From the NCBI GenBank assembly GCA_007115705.1, contig QXEO01000546.1:7323797-7387796 (forward strand): DNA of 64,000 nucleotides. Reading direction: 5' to 3'. This document shows, piece by piece, positions 46,368 to 58,789 of the stretch. This DNA comes from Dactylis glomerata. Its lineage: Eukaryota > Streptophyta > Magnoliopsida > Poales > Poaceae. The notes below the pieces were generated by a model. It saw only the letters and a program-made list of their open reading frames with translations, was not told the DNA's origin and made no database searches. The translations under genes and the position numbers were made by a program. Position 1 is the stretch's first letter. The number at the start of each line of letters is the position of its first letter.

Positions 46368-48561
46368 TCACATAAGCGCCGAAAAGAACTTGAAGCAAGA
46401 GAGAGCATCAAAAAGCAAATACAAAGGAAGTTTAAATCTAAACCACTTCCTATGAAAAGGAGTCTTGTAAAGAAACAAGTCCTGAAAGCACAAAGCAACA
46501 AGCATAGGAAGGCAAAACAAGTAAAACTTCAAGAATTCCAACAAAAAGAGGGGAAACTTAATAATATTGAGATGCATAAAACCATGTTTCCCTCTCTTAT
46601 AATAACTTTCAGTAGCATCATGAATAGAATTAACGATATAACTATCACATAAAATATTCTTATCATGAGCCACATGCGTAAAAGAATTAACACTCCCCAC
46701 ATAAACATAGGCATTGTTAGCATTCGTAGTAGGAGCAAATTCAACAATATAGCTATCAATATTATTCTCATCACCATATTCATCAAAAATAGGAGGCATA
46801 TTGTAATCATACCTTGTTTTCTCCTCAATAGTAGGTGAGCTGAAAATATCATACTCATCATTGTAATCATCATAAGCAATAGAATAGCTATCTTCCAAAG
46901 TGTGATCATTTGTAAACATATCATAATTGGACGGAACATGGATAGCACTAATAGTACAACAATTATAAATATCATCATTTTCAGAATTGGTACCAAAAAG
47001 ATTTTCAATATCAAAAGTAGTGTGATTTTCCCAATCATGATCACTACTATAGGTAACAGGCATAGGAACATCATCGAGTTCGGACTCATCAAAAACTATA
47101 ATAGGAGCAACATGCCTAGGGGAAGATACTGTTTCCTCTCTCCTTTTACTCCTCCTCTTCTTCTTCTTTTTCCCTTCTTTAGGAGGGAGAGGCTTGAAAG
47201 GAAGCTTCTCCACATACCCCGGTTTATTGACAGAAACGATAGAAGAAACTTTGGAGGATTCCTCCTTCTCATTAATAATAACAAAACACATATTAGTCCT
47301 GTCATATTTTGGTAAAGCATCATCTTTTATAACATTTTGTATGTAAGTATTTGTGTGGCAATCATTAACACAATAAAGATGACAACCATGCAGGATGCTA
47401 TTAATATCAAAAGCACTCATATCTACCAAAGAAATTTTTCTTGATAACTTTTCACACCCCAAAAATAAAGTAAGCTCATCATGCTGAATGGGAGTGATCA
47501 TGTCATCACAATACAAACTTGCAGTACTCATTGGATTAGAAATGCTACTATCATAGCTTGAACATTGGAAATTGAAATGACCCTATTTATAGCAAAGTTC
47601 ACAAATAAAAGGATAGAGGGCACAAACCTTTTCACCGAGCTCATTTAGAGCCTTGTCCCACATTCTAGTTTCTTCACTCCTGTGGTGGATACAATAATCT
47701 TCTATGTGATTCTTTTCACAAGGTCTAAGTTCTCCAAAAAAATTAACATGCTTATAAGAAATAGTACTTTCAGAAGTTTGAGCATGTTTATGGCAATCAT
47801 CAATAACAATTTCACTTTCCATGCAAGTGCCTTTAAAAGGTTCATGATACACGTCCCAATTTCCTTTAGGAACATTAATATGAGAAGCAAAGGCTCTATA
47901 GAAATCAACCATAATTTGATAATCAAGGCCATATTTAGCACTAAGCTCTTGAAAATCAGCAGTTTCAGCAAAAGACTTAATGCAATCATACTCATAGTTT
48001 ATACCTGATTCTTTACCTTTGTCACAATCCCAATCTTCGATATTGCTTTGAATCGTTTCAAGCAGATCCCACTTCACTTCAACCTCCATGCTTGTGAAAG
48101 ATCCCTCAAAACATGCATCTAGATAGTCCTTGTAATATCATGAAAGCCTTGCATAAAAATTAATTAATAACAATATTACGGGGGAGCTCATGAATGGGAC
48201 ATTTGAGCATTAGTGATTTCAATCTTCCCCATGCTTGGGCAATGCTTTCTCCATCATGAGGATGAAAATTATAAATATAATTCCTATCTTTGTGAATCTC
48301 ACTAGAAGGATAGAATTTAGAATAAAAGAAATGTACAATTTCCTCCCAGCCAATAGATCGATCATCCTTCAGTGTTTTATACCATTCCGCAGCTCTGCCC
48401 TTTAGTGATAAAGAAAATAGCTTCCTCTTAACCTGGCTTGTGGAAATACTTGCACACTTGAACAACTCGCATATTTCATGTATAAAGTGTAAATGATCAC
48501 CAGGATGGACAGTTCCATCCCCTAAATAGTAGTTATTCATAGCACGTTCAACAATTTTCAA
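46368..48561 (-). pseudogene. gag-like gene of element B, frameshift and stop
   Basis: The N-terminal part (48561-48160) has the gag pattern LSLKGRAAEWYKTL, FYSKFYPSSEIH and AWGRLKSLMLKCPIHELP. The frame then shifts by 48089. From 48089 to 46368 one frame runs on with a single TAG at 47583-47585. The residues around that stop read CELCYK-stop-GHFNFQC, which is a CX2CX4HX4C zinc knuckle with the stop at one internal position. Beyond it lie a Lys/Arg-rich stretch (KEGKKKKKRRSKRREE), a long acidic Tyr/Asp-rich region and a hydrophobic C-terminal end. There is no protease, reverse transcriptase or integrase. It would bind and package element RNA if intact. Confidence 0.7.
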
Positions 48562-48990
48562 GGTATTTAAAAAGGATGAGGATCACAAACATCATTAGAA
48601 TTATCACATATGGGATATAAAATATCATCAGAGCAAATTTTCTCCACTAAAGCTGGGGAACTAAAAATCTTGCCCATCAAAACCAGCTTCCCCAAGCTTA
48701 GAGTTTTCTATAGCATTAGCAATAACAGTATTCAAAGAATTCATACAAATAACATTGCTATTAGCATGCGAATAAAGCTCCAACGGTTTTTCAATTTTCT
48801 CTTCAAACACTTCATGTCCTAACTCAGGAAAAATACTATAAAGCTCTTTGTTTTCAATTAAGCCTAACTAGTGAAAATAAAAACAAGAAACAAAAAGATA
48901 TAATTGCAGAATCTAAAGGAAATAACTTCGAGCACCCACACACCAGCAACAGTACTAGAAGATGGATGTGATTACCTTTTACCTTACCTC

Positions 48991-49006
48991 CCCGGCAACG
49001 GCGCCA
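48991..49006 (-). promoter_or_regulatory. Primer-binding site of element B (tRNA-Asp)
   Basis: The plus strand cccggcaacggcgcca is what I expect of the 3' end of plant tRNA-Asp, ten bases from the 5' LTR at 49017. It is the intact version of the site at 5887-5902. Confidence 0.85.
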
Positions 49007-49016
49007 GAAAAGAACT

Positions 49017-49822
49017 TGATGTCTATGCATGCTTCTATTCTTGTAGACAGTGTTGGGCCTCCAAGTGCAGAGGTTTGTAGAACAGCAGCAAGTTTCCCTT
49101 AAGTGGATCACCCAAGGTTTATTGAACTCAGGGAGGAGGAGCTCAAAGCAACCCTGCAATTACGATACAAGAAGTCTCTTGTGTCCCCAACACACCCAAT
49201 ACACTTGTCAGATGTATAGGTGCACTAGTTCGGCGAAGAGATAGTAAAATACAAGTAATATGGATGATTATAAGTAGTAAATGCAATCTGAAATAAATAT
49301 CGCTGCGAGCAAATATGTAACAAAACTGAATGTAAACGGTGTTTCAATGCTTAGAAACAAGGCCTAGGGATCATACTTTCACTAGTGGATACTCTCAACA
49401 AAGATAACATAATTGAACACATAAATATCTATCTTCACTATGCTACTCTAAACTATTCTCTGATGGATAATGAACACTAATCATGTGTAGGGATACGAAG
49501 CACTCCTCAAAGTTTGCATTTCCCCAAACTAGATTGCCCCACACTATCACCTTGAGCGCACTAGATGGTTCCAACAAACACCAACAATTTATAGAGACAC
49601 TAGCCAAAGAGACACACATAATGCGCACACTGTCACCTTCACATCATGATACAAGGTGTCTCCAGAGATTACAATAATAAAGCAATGGAGTAGCATAATA
49701 TATGAAGAACAACATCTACCAACTCATCTAGCTACAAAGCTCATGATCACATATAGATCACATCATGGGAGAGAGAGATGAACCACATAGCTACCGGTAG
49801 AGCCCTCAGCCCCGGGGGAGAA
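49017..49822 (-). mobile_element. 5' LTR of element B, interrupted
   Basis: It matches 42037-42855 until the string cagccccgggggagaa, where the sequence switches to tgtgacgcc, the end of the tandem LTR array. The remaining 5' portion of this LTR must lie beyond 64000. The bases gagaa (49818-49822) are the expected target duplication of the array. Confidence 0.85.
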
Positions 49823-52301
49823 TGTGACGCCCCAAAATCGGCACCTTGCGAATTATAGCAATCACGCCACAATTCGCACGATGTCGCTTTGGAAACGCAC
49901 CACCAAGCGAAATGTGCACAAACAACATACACATTATGCGGGTGGAATCAAGGTAATAACATTACTCAAGTTCACGATGGAACCCACAAAAGAATATATA
50001 ACCACAAAGACTCCACGAGTCAAGATCCAAATATACATACAAAGATCCAAATCTTACATAAAGCAAAATAGTATCCGAGTACGGACAAGAATACAAATGG
50101 GCCTAAGAGGCCTGAAGATAAACGATGGCATCCATAACCCTGCCCAGGCCAAGCCGGAAGGGTAACCTTGCTAACGTCGTCGCTTCCATGTACCTTTCTT
50201 CAAACCTGCTCCGGCGAGAAATCCGAGACGAGCAGCAATAAGTACGAAGTACTTAGCAAGACTTTAAGACGTATAAAGCGTAGTCAACAAGTCGCCTTTG
50301 TACGTGAGGTACGCAGACAAGCTCAAGAGACTCAAAAGGACGTCAGCTGTATGGTGGGGTTAAGCGGCAGCGAGCAAGCACTAAAGAACCTATAGAGACA
50401 CTCTAGAACTTCCGTCTAATCAGAATAAGATAAGAGAGCGCATAAAGTAAAAAAACTAGAATACTACAACAAACATAACCCAACCGATGAATCGCCTCGT
50501 CGTGACCCCACGAAGAAGCAATGGCAAAGGCACTCACACGGTTAACGATTTTATAACAATTCAATATTGTAGTAGAACTATTTACTATGCCACTTTATAT
50601 CATCAATTAGGTGTAAGTTGTTCTATGATCGAGTAGAACGGCTCCAAGTCGTCCATAACCGCGGACACGGCTTTTCGAAAAGATTTACCCTGCAGGGGTG
50701 CACCAATGTACCCATACACGCTCGATCAATCCAACCTAGACAAGGGATGGATATCACGACGAGACCGTTGCTAATTCTACAAGAGAGTTTAGGGGGGCCA
50801 CCCAACTAAGCTACCCGCAACGAAGTCGGCCGAGCTCCGAAGACGGACCCAGAAGTTTGCGACGGCGGTGAAGTCAGGTCGAGGGCTCATCATAGAGGGT
50901 CTTCCAGCTTCACATCGGCACGCAAGGCAAATAAACCCATCAACCATCATAGGCGACACAGCCGCACCCATCGTAGGGGGGCTTAAAACCTTAAGCACCT
51001 TCAAAGGTAACTCAAACCAAATCCAGATCCAAATGTAAATACGGTGTTGTGACCCCCGGTAAACTAACTCGAGAAAAAGTAGTAAGTCAAGGGAGATCCC
51101 ACTGCATCTCCACGAGTGGTTAGTGCGCTCAGCTTAGAACAGTTCATGCGAACTCGGGGTCCTAGGGGACACAAGTGAGCCGTCGGAAAACAGGCAAAAT
51201 GACTCACCGATGCCTCTGCTTAAACAAGTGAAGTTGTAACATAATTAATTCATGTTTATTTCCAACATCTAGTATCCAACTCATCTCCAATTCATATCAT
51301 ATATCAAGTAGAGCATGTGATAAACTTCCCAACAACCCGATAAGATAAAACAACTTGAAACAACCTAAGCATGCCTACGACTCGCAAGGCCAACTCAAAC
51401 AACAAGCAAAAGGTAATAGGCGGGAGGTGGCGAGTATATAGTTTTGCTTTGGGGAAACAAGTGGATAGGATACGTGACTCGAACAAAGCATCGGAACACA
51501 AGGCTAGCATAAAGCAGAAAGCAAAAACATAAATAGGTAATAAGTACCCCTATAGGTAGGTAAGGGGAGGGAGAGCTTGCCTGGCAAGATTGTCGAAGAA
51601 CACCCGAAGAACTTGTCGTTGCTCACAATACCACGAAGCGTCCTATCCGGGAAGAAGCAAATCGCTACAACAAACAACGGATGCAACACTTACTACTACG
51701 GCAAAAGAATCAACATGATCATATGCAAGCATGCATGACATGGTAATTTATGATGCAATGCAACTTATCCAAATTAAGCGGAATCGGAATTCCGATGCAC
51801 ACATATATGGTTCAAGTTATTTTACTACCGGCAATTTAAATGTTTATTAGCATGGAAAGACAAGGCATAGGTGAGCTACACAAAATTAAATGAAGTGGGG
51901 CAACCATATTTGGCAATACCCAATTGCTCCATATGTTATTTATTAGATGATATGCAAACTACCACGTCACGACATGATGCGAGATGCAAACAGGCATATG
52001 AATGGCATATTCAGATTCTTCACATTTTTCTGATAAACTTTCATATAGAAAACATTTTATTCCGAGTTACGGTTCAAAAGATATGAATTTTTCAATATGT
52101 GCATACTTGCAGCAGTTTTCAGTAAAACAGATAAAAAAGGACGGGATTTTGCTCACCGAAACAAAATCTAGCCAGGGCGCTGGCCGGCGGGGCCAAGGGG
52201 AAGGACTGGGCGCTGACTGGGTCTCCTGTTGCTGCAGTGGCTGACGGGTGGAGCCCTCCTGTCAGAGCCGGAATTGAAGCAAAAAGGGTGGCTTTTATGC
52301 C

Positions 52302-52363
52302 CAGCCTGGGAATCGAACTCAAGACCTGACGACGGGTGTCAAGCGGTTCAAACCAATGCGCTA
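52302..52363 (-). ncRNA. tRNA-like Pol III promoter module in LTR copy 1
   Basis: On the minus strand TAGCGCATTGG (52353-52363) fits the A box, and GAGTTCGATTCC about 33 bases downstream (52309-52320) fits the B box with one mismatch. A TTTTT run lies near 52281-52285. Spacing matches a tRNA or tRNA-derived SINE. The T-stem pairs only partly, so a functional tRNA is unlikely. Confidence 0.5.
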
Positions 52364-52648
52364 CTGAAACTTATCTGAATAGAGAAGGAGACATATCTTT
52401 ATATTGGGGAGACAGTGCAGGTTAACCTGACGAAACTGAAGCATGAACTGTGTTCTCGAGCTTGGTTCAGACAAACAGAGACGCGGCCGGACAAGCGAGT
52501 TTGGCGTCGTTCTTGGCAACAAAGAGGCTCGACGCGGGGCTTGGAGAAGTGGGGCGCTGGACCTGGGCGGCCCTGTCCGAAGCGCACCCAAAAAGGGGCA
52601 CCTTTTAGATGCGCATGGGCGCTACGGCTTGTCGTTGAGGACGAGTGC

Positions 52649-53260
52649 CTACCGGTAAGGAAGACCAGGTACGCGATGCCATGGACGGGAACGCGCGCTG
52701 CTGGGGTCGTGGCGGCCATGACTACGACCGCGGGGACAAAACGGCGAAGGCCGACGGACTGATGCAGAGCAGGACGACGTTTCCGCGTTGACGGAGACAG
52801 ATAGAACCGGCGCAGAACTTGGCGAGGAAGGAGCTCGCAACGGCGCCAAAGTCGAGCAGCGCACGGAGAGCTCGACCGGCAGTGCATCCGCGGGGCGACT
52901 ACGAACTGAAGAACATGAGAAAAGGGCGAGGCCAGGCTCGAGGGACACGGCGAGGCGCAGACAAGCGCTACGGAGAAGAACTTGCTGGCGAGGACCATGG
53001 CGTCGAGAGCATGCGCGCGGACGCGCGAAGAACGGGAGACTCGAAGAAGAGGTTTTGGAGGAGGACATGGTCGTTGGCTGGCGCGAAGAGTGCGCGTGGA
53101 GGAGGCAGTCTTCTTTGTCGGAGGCGTGCTTGGCGTCGGTGTATGGCGTGCAGTGCTTGTCGAGGACCTCCAGGACGGGAAGGCTACAGGAGGCCATGGT
53201 CAGGAAGCTATGTGTGCGAGGCAGCAACAAGAACGCTCGCATCCAGGAGCAAGATGGCAA
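52649..53260 (-). other. 203-codon open frame in the LTR leader
   Basis: The frame starts with ATG (MPSCSWMRAF), about 90 bp downstream of the TATA box, so it would be the first sizeable frame of an LTR transcript. It is Ser/Arg/Pro/Leu-rich with no recognised domain. It is kept in copy 2 (57133-57744) and truncated by an insertion in copy 3. The copies are so similar that an open frame is weak evidence, and a 230-codon frame overlaps on the other strand. Confidence 0.2.
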
Positions 53261-53858
53261 GACAAAGAAAGTGGAGTGGCGGCGCTGGTTGGGGAAAGGA
53301 AGAGGACAGCTAGGGCTAGGGTTGAAGGAGGGAGGCGCTGCGGATTTTTATAGTAGAAGGAGGCGATGGGAGAGCCGTCCCATCGTTCAGGTGTCGAGCT
53401 GGAGCGTTGCGATGCTTGCCGTACAGAGCTGGAAGACGACAAGAGAAGAGGCGGAGGTAGATGGGCCAGGCGGGCTCTAGGGGTCCGGCTGGCCTCTTTG
53501 CTTCTCCTCCCTTTTTTTATATGGCTTCTTCTTTCTCTTTTCTTGCAGCAATATTTTGGGGTAAAACAAGAGAGGTCTTGAAGAGAGCTTTAAAACAAAT
53601 TAAATTTGGAAAGATTGAATTTATTTGAACAAGATTTTTCAACAAACCAACCAAACACTTTTATGAATATAGCTTTGAGCTTAATTAAAATAGAGAAAAG
53701 GAGGGGAGGGTTATTATAAGACCATACAAGCCAAAACAAAATATGCTTTAATAAAAATAATTTTGTTTGACAAAACATGCAAAGGTGACAATGCATGATG
53801 ATGCACAAAAATAAAATAACAAACAAATCTAATAAAGGGATTTTTTATGGGCCGTTAC

Positions 53859-54305
53859 AATCGACACCACCAACAAGGGATCTCGCCCCGAGATCCACGC
53901 TCGTGTAGGGGGAAGAGTTGGTTAGACTATCGGATCTTCATCGTGTTGAACTTGTCGACACCACCAACAAGCGGTTTCTTCTCGACACCACCAACAAAGG
54001 ATTCTTGCTCATGTTGACGATGATGAACTTTCGAAGAGCGGACCTATTAGGTTAAAGGCAAGAGATCGTCCACCCATGCGGGAACCTAAACTTGAAGAAG
54101 GTAAGTGAGAGAAGACTTAAAACTCGCAAAGGTAAGAGGGGAGAAGCACACAGGTAAGGAGTAAAATGCAGACCTACTGAGAACTATCCAACTCATTTTA
54201 AGCAAAATAGTTTTGACACTAGACTCAACAACGTCCGTTGGCAAGGTTATCCTAAAGGCAGAGTGGACCCGTGGGTATCGATAAAACCTTGGCTCTGATA
54301 CCACT
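53859..54305 (-). mobile_element. Array internal domain 1 (447 bp)
   Basis: It runs from the primer site (TGGTATCAGAGC on the minus strand, plus-strand 54292-54303) to the 3' boundary at 53859. The 16-mer tcgacaccaccaacaa (plus strand) occurs three times, at 53860-53875, 53954-53969 and 53981-53996, the first touching the LTR. The stretch before that boundary on the minus strand (gatctcggggcgagatccc) resembles the extreme 3' end of the coding part of Ty3/gypsy elements. This suggests an internal deletion that joined the leader to the 3' end. Confidence 0.8.
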
Positions 54306-57300
54306 TGTGACGCCCCAAAATCGGCACCTTGCGAATTATAGCAATCACGCCACAATTCGCACGATGTCGCTTTGGAAACGCACCACCAAGCGAAATGTGC
54401 ACAAACAACATACACATTATGCGGGTGGAATCAAGGTAGTAACATTACACAAGTTCACGATGGAACCCACAAAAGAATATATAACCACAAAGACTCCACG
54501 AGTCAAGATCCAAATGTACATACAAAGATCCAAAATCATACATAAAGCAAAATAGTATCCGAGTACGAACAAGAATACAAATGGGCCTAAGAGGCCTGAA
54601 GATAAACGATGGCGTCCATAACCCTGCCCAGGCCAAGCCGGAAGGGTAACCTTGCTAACGTCGTCGCTTCCATGTACCTTTCTTCAAACCTGCTCCGGCG
54701 AGAAATCCGAGATGAGCAGCAATAAGTACGAAGTACTTAGCAAGACTTTAAGACGTATAAAGCGTAGTCAACAAGTCGCCTTTGTACGTGAGGTACGCAG
54801 ACAAGCTCAAGAGACTCAAAAGGACGTCAGCTGTATGGTGGGGTTAAGCGGCAGCGAGCAAGCACTAAAGAACCTATAGAGACACTCTAGAACTTCCGTC
54901 TAATCAGAATAAGATAAGAGAGCACATAAAGTAAAAAAACTAGAATACTACAACAAACATAACCCAACCGATGAAGCACCTCATCGTGACCCCACGAAGA
55001 AGCAATGGCAAAGGCACTCACACGGTTAACGATTTTATAACAATTTAATATTGTAGTAGAACTATTTACTATGCCACTTTATATCATCAATTAGGTGTAA
55101 GTTGTTCTATGATCGAGTAGAACGGCTCCAAGTCGTCCATAACCGCGGACACGGCTTTTCGAAAAGATTTACCCTGCAGGGGTGCACCAATGTACCCATA
55201 CACGCTCGATCAGTCCAACCTAGACAAGGGATGGATATCACGACGAGACCGTTGCTAATTCTACAAGAGAGTTTAGAGGGGCCACCCAACTAAGCTACCC
55301 GCAACGAAGTCGGCCGAGCTCCGAAGACAGACGCAGAAGTTTGCGACGGCGGTGAAGTCAGGTCGAGGGCTCATCATAGAGGGTCTTCCAGCTTCACATC
55401 GGCACGCAAGGCAAATAAACCCGTCAACCATCATAGGCGACACAGCCGCACCCATCGTAGAGGGGCTTAAAACCTTAAGCACCTTCAAAGGTAACTCAAA
55501 CCAAATCTAGATCCAAATGTAAATACGGTGTTGTGACCCCCGGTAAACTAACTCGAGAAAAAGTAGTAAGTCAAGGGAGATCCCACTGCATCTCCACGAG
55601 TGGTTAGTGCGCTCAGCTTAGAATAGTTCATGCGAACTCGGGGTCCTAGGGGACACAAGTGAGCCATCGGAAAACAGGCAAAATGACTCACCGATGCCTC
55701 TGCTTAAACAAGTGAAGTTGTAACATAATTAAATCATGTTTATTTCCAACATCTAGTATCCAACTCATCTCCAATTCATATCATATATCAAGTAGAGCAT
55801 GTGATAAACTTCCCAACAACCCGATAAGATAAAACAACTTGAAACAACCTAAGCATGCCTACGACTCGCAAGGCCAACTCAAACAACAAGCAAAAGGTAA
55901 TAGGCGGGAGGTGGCGAGTATATAGTTTTGCTTTGGGGAAACAGGTGGATAGGATACGTGATTCGAACAAAGCATCGGAACACAAGGCTAGCATAAAGCA
56001 GAAAGCATAAACATAAATAGGCAATAAGTACCCCTATAGGTAGGTAAGGGGAGGGAGAGCTTGCCTGGCAAGATTGTCGAAGAACACCCGAAGAACTTGT
56101 CGTTGCTCACAATACCACGAAGCGTCCTATCCGGGAAGAAGCAAATCGCTACAACAAACAACGGATGCAACACTTACTACTACGGCAAAAGAATCGACAT
56201 GATCATATGCAAGCATGCATGACATGGTAATTTATGATGCAATGCAACTTATCCAAATTAAGCGGAATCGGAATTCCGATGCACACATATATGGTTCAAG
56301 TTATTTTACTACCGGCAATTTAAATGTTTATTAGCATGGAAAGACAAGGCATAGGTGAGCTACACAAAATTAAATGAAGTGGGGCAACCATATTTGGCAA
56401 TACCCAATTGCTCCATATGTTATTTATTAGATGATATGCAAACTACCACGTCACGACATGATGCGAGATGCAAACAGGCATATGAATGGCATATTCAGAT
56501 TCTTCACATTTTTCTGATAAACTTTCATATAGAAAACATTTTATTCCGAGTTACGGTTCAAAAGATATGAATTTTGCAATATGTGCATACTTGCAGCAGT
56601 TTTCAGTAAAACAGATAAAAAAGGACGGGATTTTGCTCACCGAAACAAAATCTAGCCAGGGCGCTGGCCGGCGGGGCCAAGGGGAAGGACTGGGCGCTGA
56701 CTGGGTCTCCTGTTGCTGCAGTGGCTGACGGGTGGAGCCCTCCTGTCAGAGCCGGAATTGAAGCAAAAAGGGTGGCTTTTATGCCCAGCCTGGGAATCGA
56801 ACTCAAGACCTGACGACGGGTGTCAAGCGGTTCAAACCAATGCGCTACTGAAACTTATCTGAATAGAGAAGGAGACATATCTTTATATTGTGGAGACAGT
56901 GCAGGTTAACCTGACGAAACTGAAGCACGAACTGTGTTCTCGAGCTTGGTTCAGACAAACAGAGACGCGGCCGGACAAGCGAGTTTGGCGTCGTTCTTGG
57001 CAACAAAGAGGCTCGACGCGGGGCTTGGAGAAGTGGGGCGCTGGACCTGGGCGGCCCTGTCCGAAGCGCACCCAAAAAGGGGCACCTTTTAGATGCGCAT
57101 GGGCGCTACGGCTTGTCGTCGAGGACGAGTGCCTACCGGTGAGGAAGACCAGGTACGCGATGCCATGGACGGGAACGCGCGCTGCTGGGGTCGTGGTGGC
57201 CATGACTACGACCGCGGGGACAAAACGGCGAAGGCCGACGGACTGATGCAGAGCAGGACGACGTTTCCGCGTTGACGGAGACAGATAGAACCGGCGCAGA

Positions 57301-58343
57301 ACTTGGCGAGGAAGGAGCTCGCAACGGCGCCAAAGTCGAGCAGCGCACGGAGAGCTCGACCGGCAGTGCATCCGCGGGGCGACTACGAACTGAAGAACAC
57401 GAGAAAAGGGCGAGGCCGGGCTCGAGGGACACGGCGAGGCGCAGACAAGCGCTACGGAGAAGAACTTGCTGGCGAGGACCATGGCGTCGAGAGCATGCGC
57501 GCGGACGCGCGAAGAACGGGAGACTCGAAGACGAGGTTTTGGAGGAGGACATGGTCGTTGGCTGGCGCGAAGAGTGCGCGTGGAGGAGGCAGTCTTCTTT
57601 GTCGGAGGCGTGCTTGGCGTCGGTGTATGGCGTGCAGTGCTTGTCGAGGGCCTCCAGGACGGGAAGGCTACAGGATGCCACGGTCAGGAAGCTATGTGTG
57701 CGAGGCAGCAATAAGAACGCTCGCATCCAGGAGCAAGATGGCAAGACAAAGAAAGTGGAGTGGCGGCGCTGGTAGGGGAAAGGAAGAGGACAGCTAGGGC
57801 TAGGGTTGAAGGAGGGAGGCGCTGTGGATTTTTATAGGAGAAGGAGGCGATGGGAGAGCCGTCCCATCGTTCAGGTGTCGAGCTGGAGCGTTGTGATGCT
57901 TGCCGTACAGAGCTGGAAGACGACAAGAGAAGAGGCAGAGGTAGATGGGCCAGGCGGGCTCTAGGGGTCCGGCTGGCCTCTTTGCTTCTCCTCCCTTTTT
58001 TTATATGGCTTCTTCTTTCTCTTTTCTTGCAGCAATATTTTGGGGTAAAACAAGAGAGGTCTTGAAGAGAGCTTTAAAACAAATTAAATTTGGAAAGATT
58101 GAATTTATTTGAACAAGATTTTTCAACAAACCAACCAAACACTTTTATGAATATAGCTTTGAGCTTAATTAAAATAGAGAAAAGGAGGGGAGGGTTATTA
58201 TAAGACCATACAAGCCAAAAAAAAATATGCTTTAATAAAAATAATTTTGTTTGACAAAACATGCAAAGGTGACAATGCATGATGATGCACAAAAATAAAA
58301 TAACAAACAAATCTAATAAAGGGATTTTTTCTGGGCCGTTACA
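54306..58343 (-). mobile_element. Array LTR copy 2 (4038 bp)
   Basis: Same features as copy 1, offset by 4483-4484 bp: TATA at about 57829-57836, tRNA-like module with A box at 56837-56847 and B box at 56793-56804, and the 203-codon frame at 57133-57744. It serves as 3' LTR of one unit and 5' LTR of the next. Confidence 0.85.
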
Positions 58344-58789
58344 ATCAACACCACCAACAAGGGATCTCGCCCCGAGATCCACGCTCGTGTAGGGGGAAGA
58401 GTTGGTTAGACTATCGGATCTTCATCGTGTTGAACTTGTCGACACCACCAACAAGCAGTTTCTTCTCGACACCACCAACAAAGGATTCTTGCTCATGTTG
58501 ACGATGATGAACTTTCGAAGAGCGGACCTATTAGGTTAAAGGCAAGAGATCGTCCACCCACGCGGGAACCTAAACTTGAAGAAGGTAAGTGAGAGAAGAC
58601 TTAAAACTCGCAAAGGTAAGAGGGGAGAAGCACATAGGTAAGGAGTAAAATGCAGACCTACTGAGAACTATCCAACTCATTTTAAGCAAAATAGTTTTGA
58701 CACTAGACTCAACAACGTCCGTTGGCAAGGTTATCCTAAAGGCAGAGTGGACCCGTGGGTATCGATAAAACCTTGGCTCTGATACCACT
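58344..58789 (-). mobile_element. Array internal domain 2 (446 bp)
   Basis: Nearly identical to domain 1. Primer site at 58776-58787. The 16-mer appears at 58345-58360 (one change, tcaacacc), 58439-58454 and 58466-58481. Confidence 0.8.

Larger units (their letters stand above)
49823..53858 (-). mobile_element. Array LTR copy 1 (4036 bp)
   Basis: The promoter end is on the right. A TATAAAAA box lies at about 53346-53353 on the minus strand, so transcribed R and U5 would span roughly 3.5 kb. A GC-rich block at 52440-53480 contrasts with AT-rich flanks and holds overlapping open frames on both strands. Copy 1 is the most diverged of the three at several places; for example it lacks the cagacgcag variant shared by copies 2 and 3 near 55327 and 59811. 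Confidence 0.85.

Noticed and set aside
52302..52363. Functional tRNA gene
   Set aside because: A- and B-box matches are present, but the T-stem and acceptor stem do not pair well, so it is called only tRNA-like.
52788..53480. 230-codon plus-strand frame in the array LTR, also in copies 2 and 3
   Set aside because: It is antisense to the LTR promoter, GC-driven, and kept open only because the copies are nearly identical. No domain was recognised.
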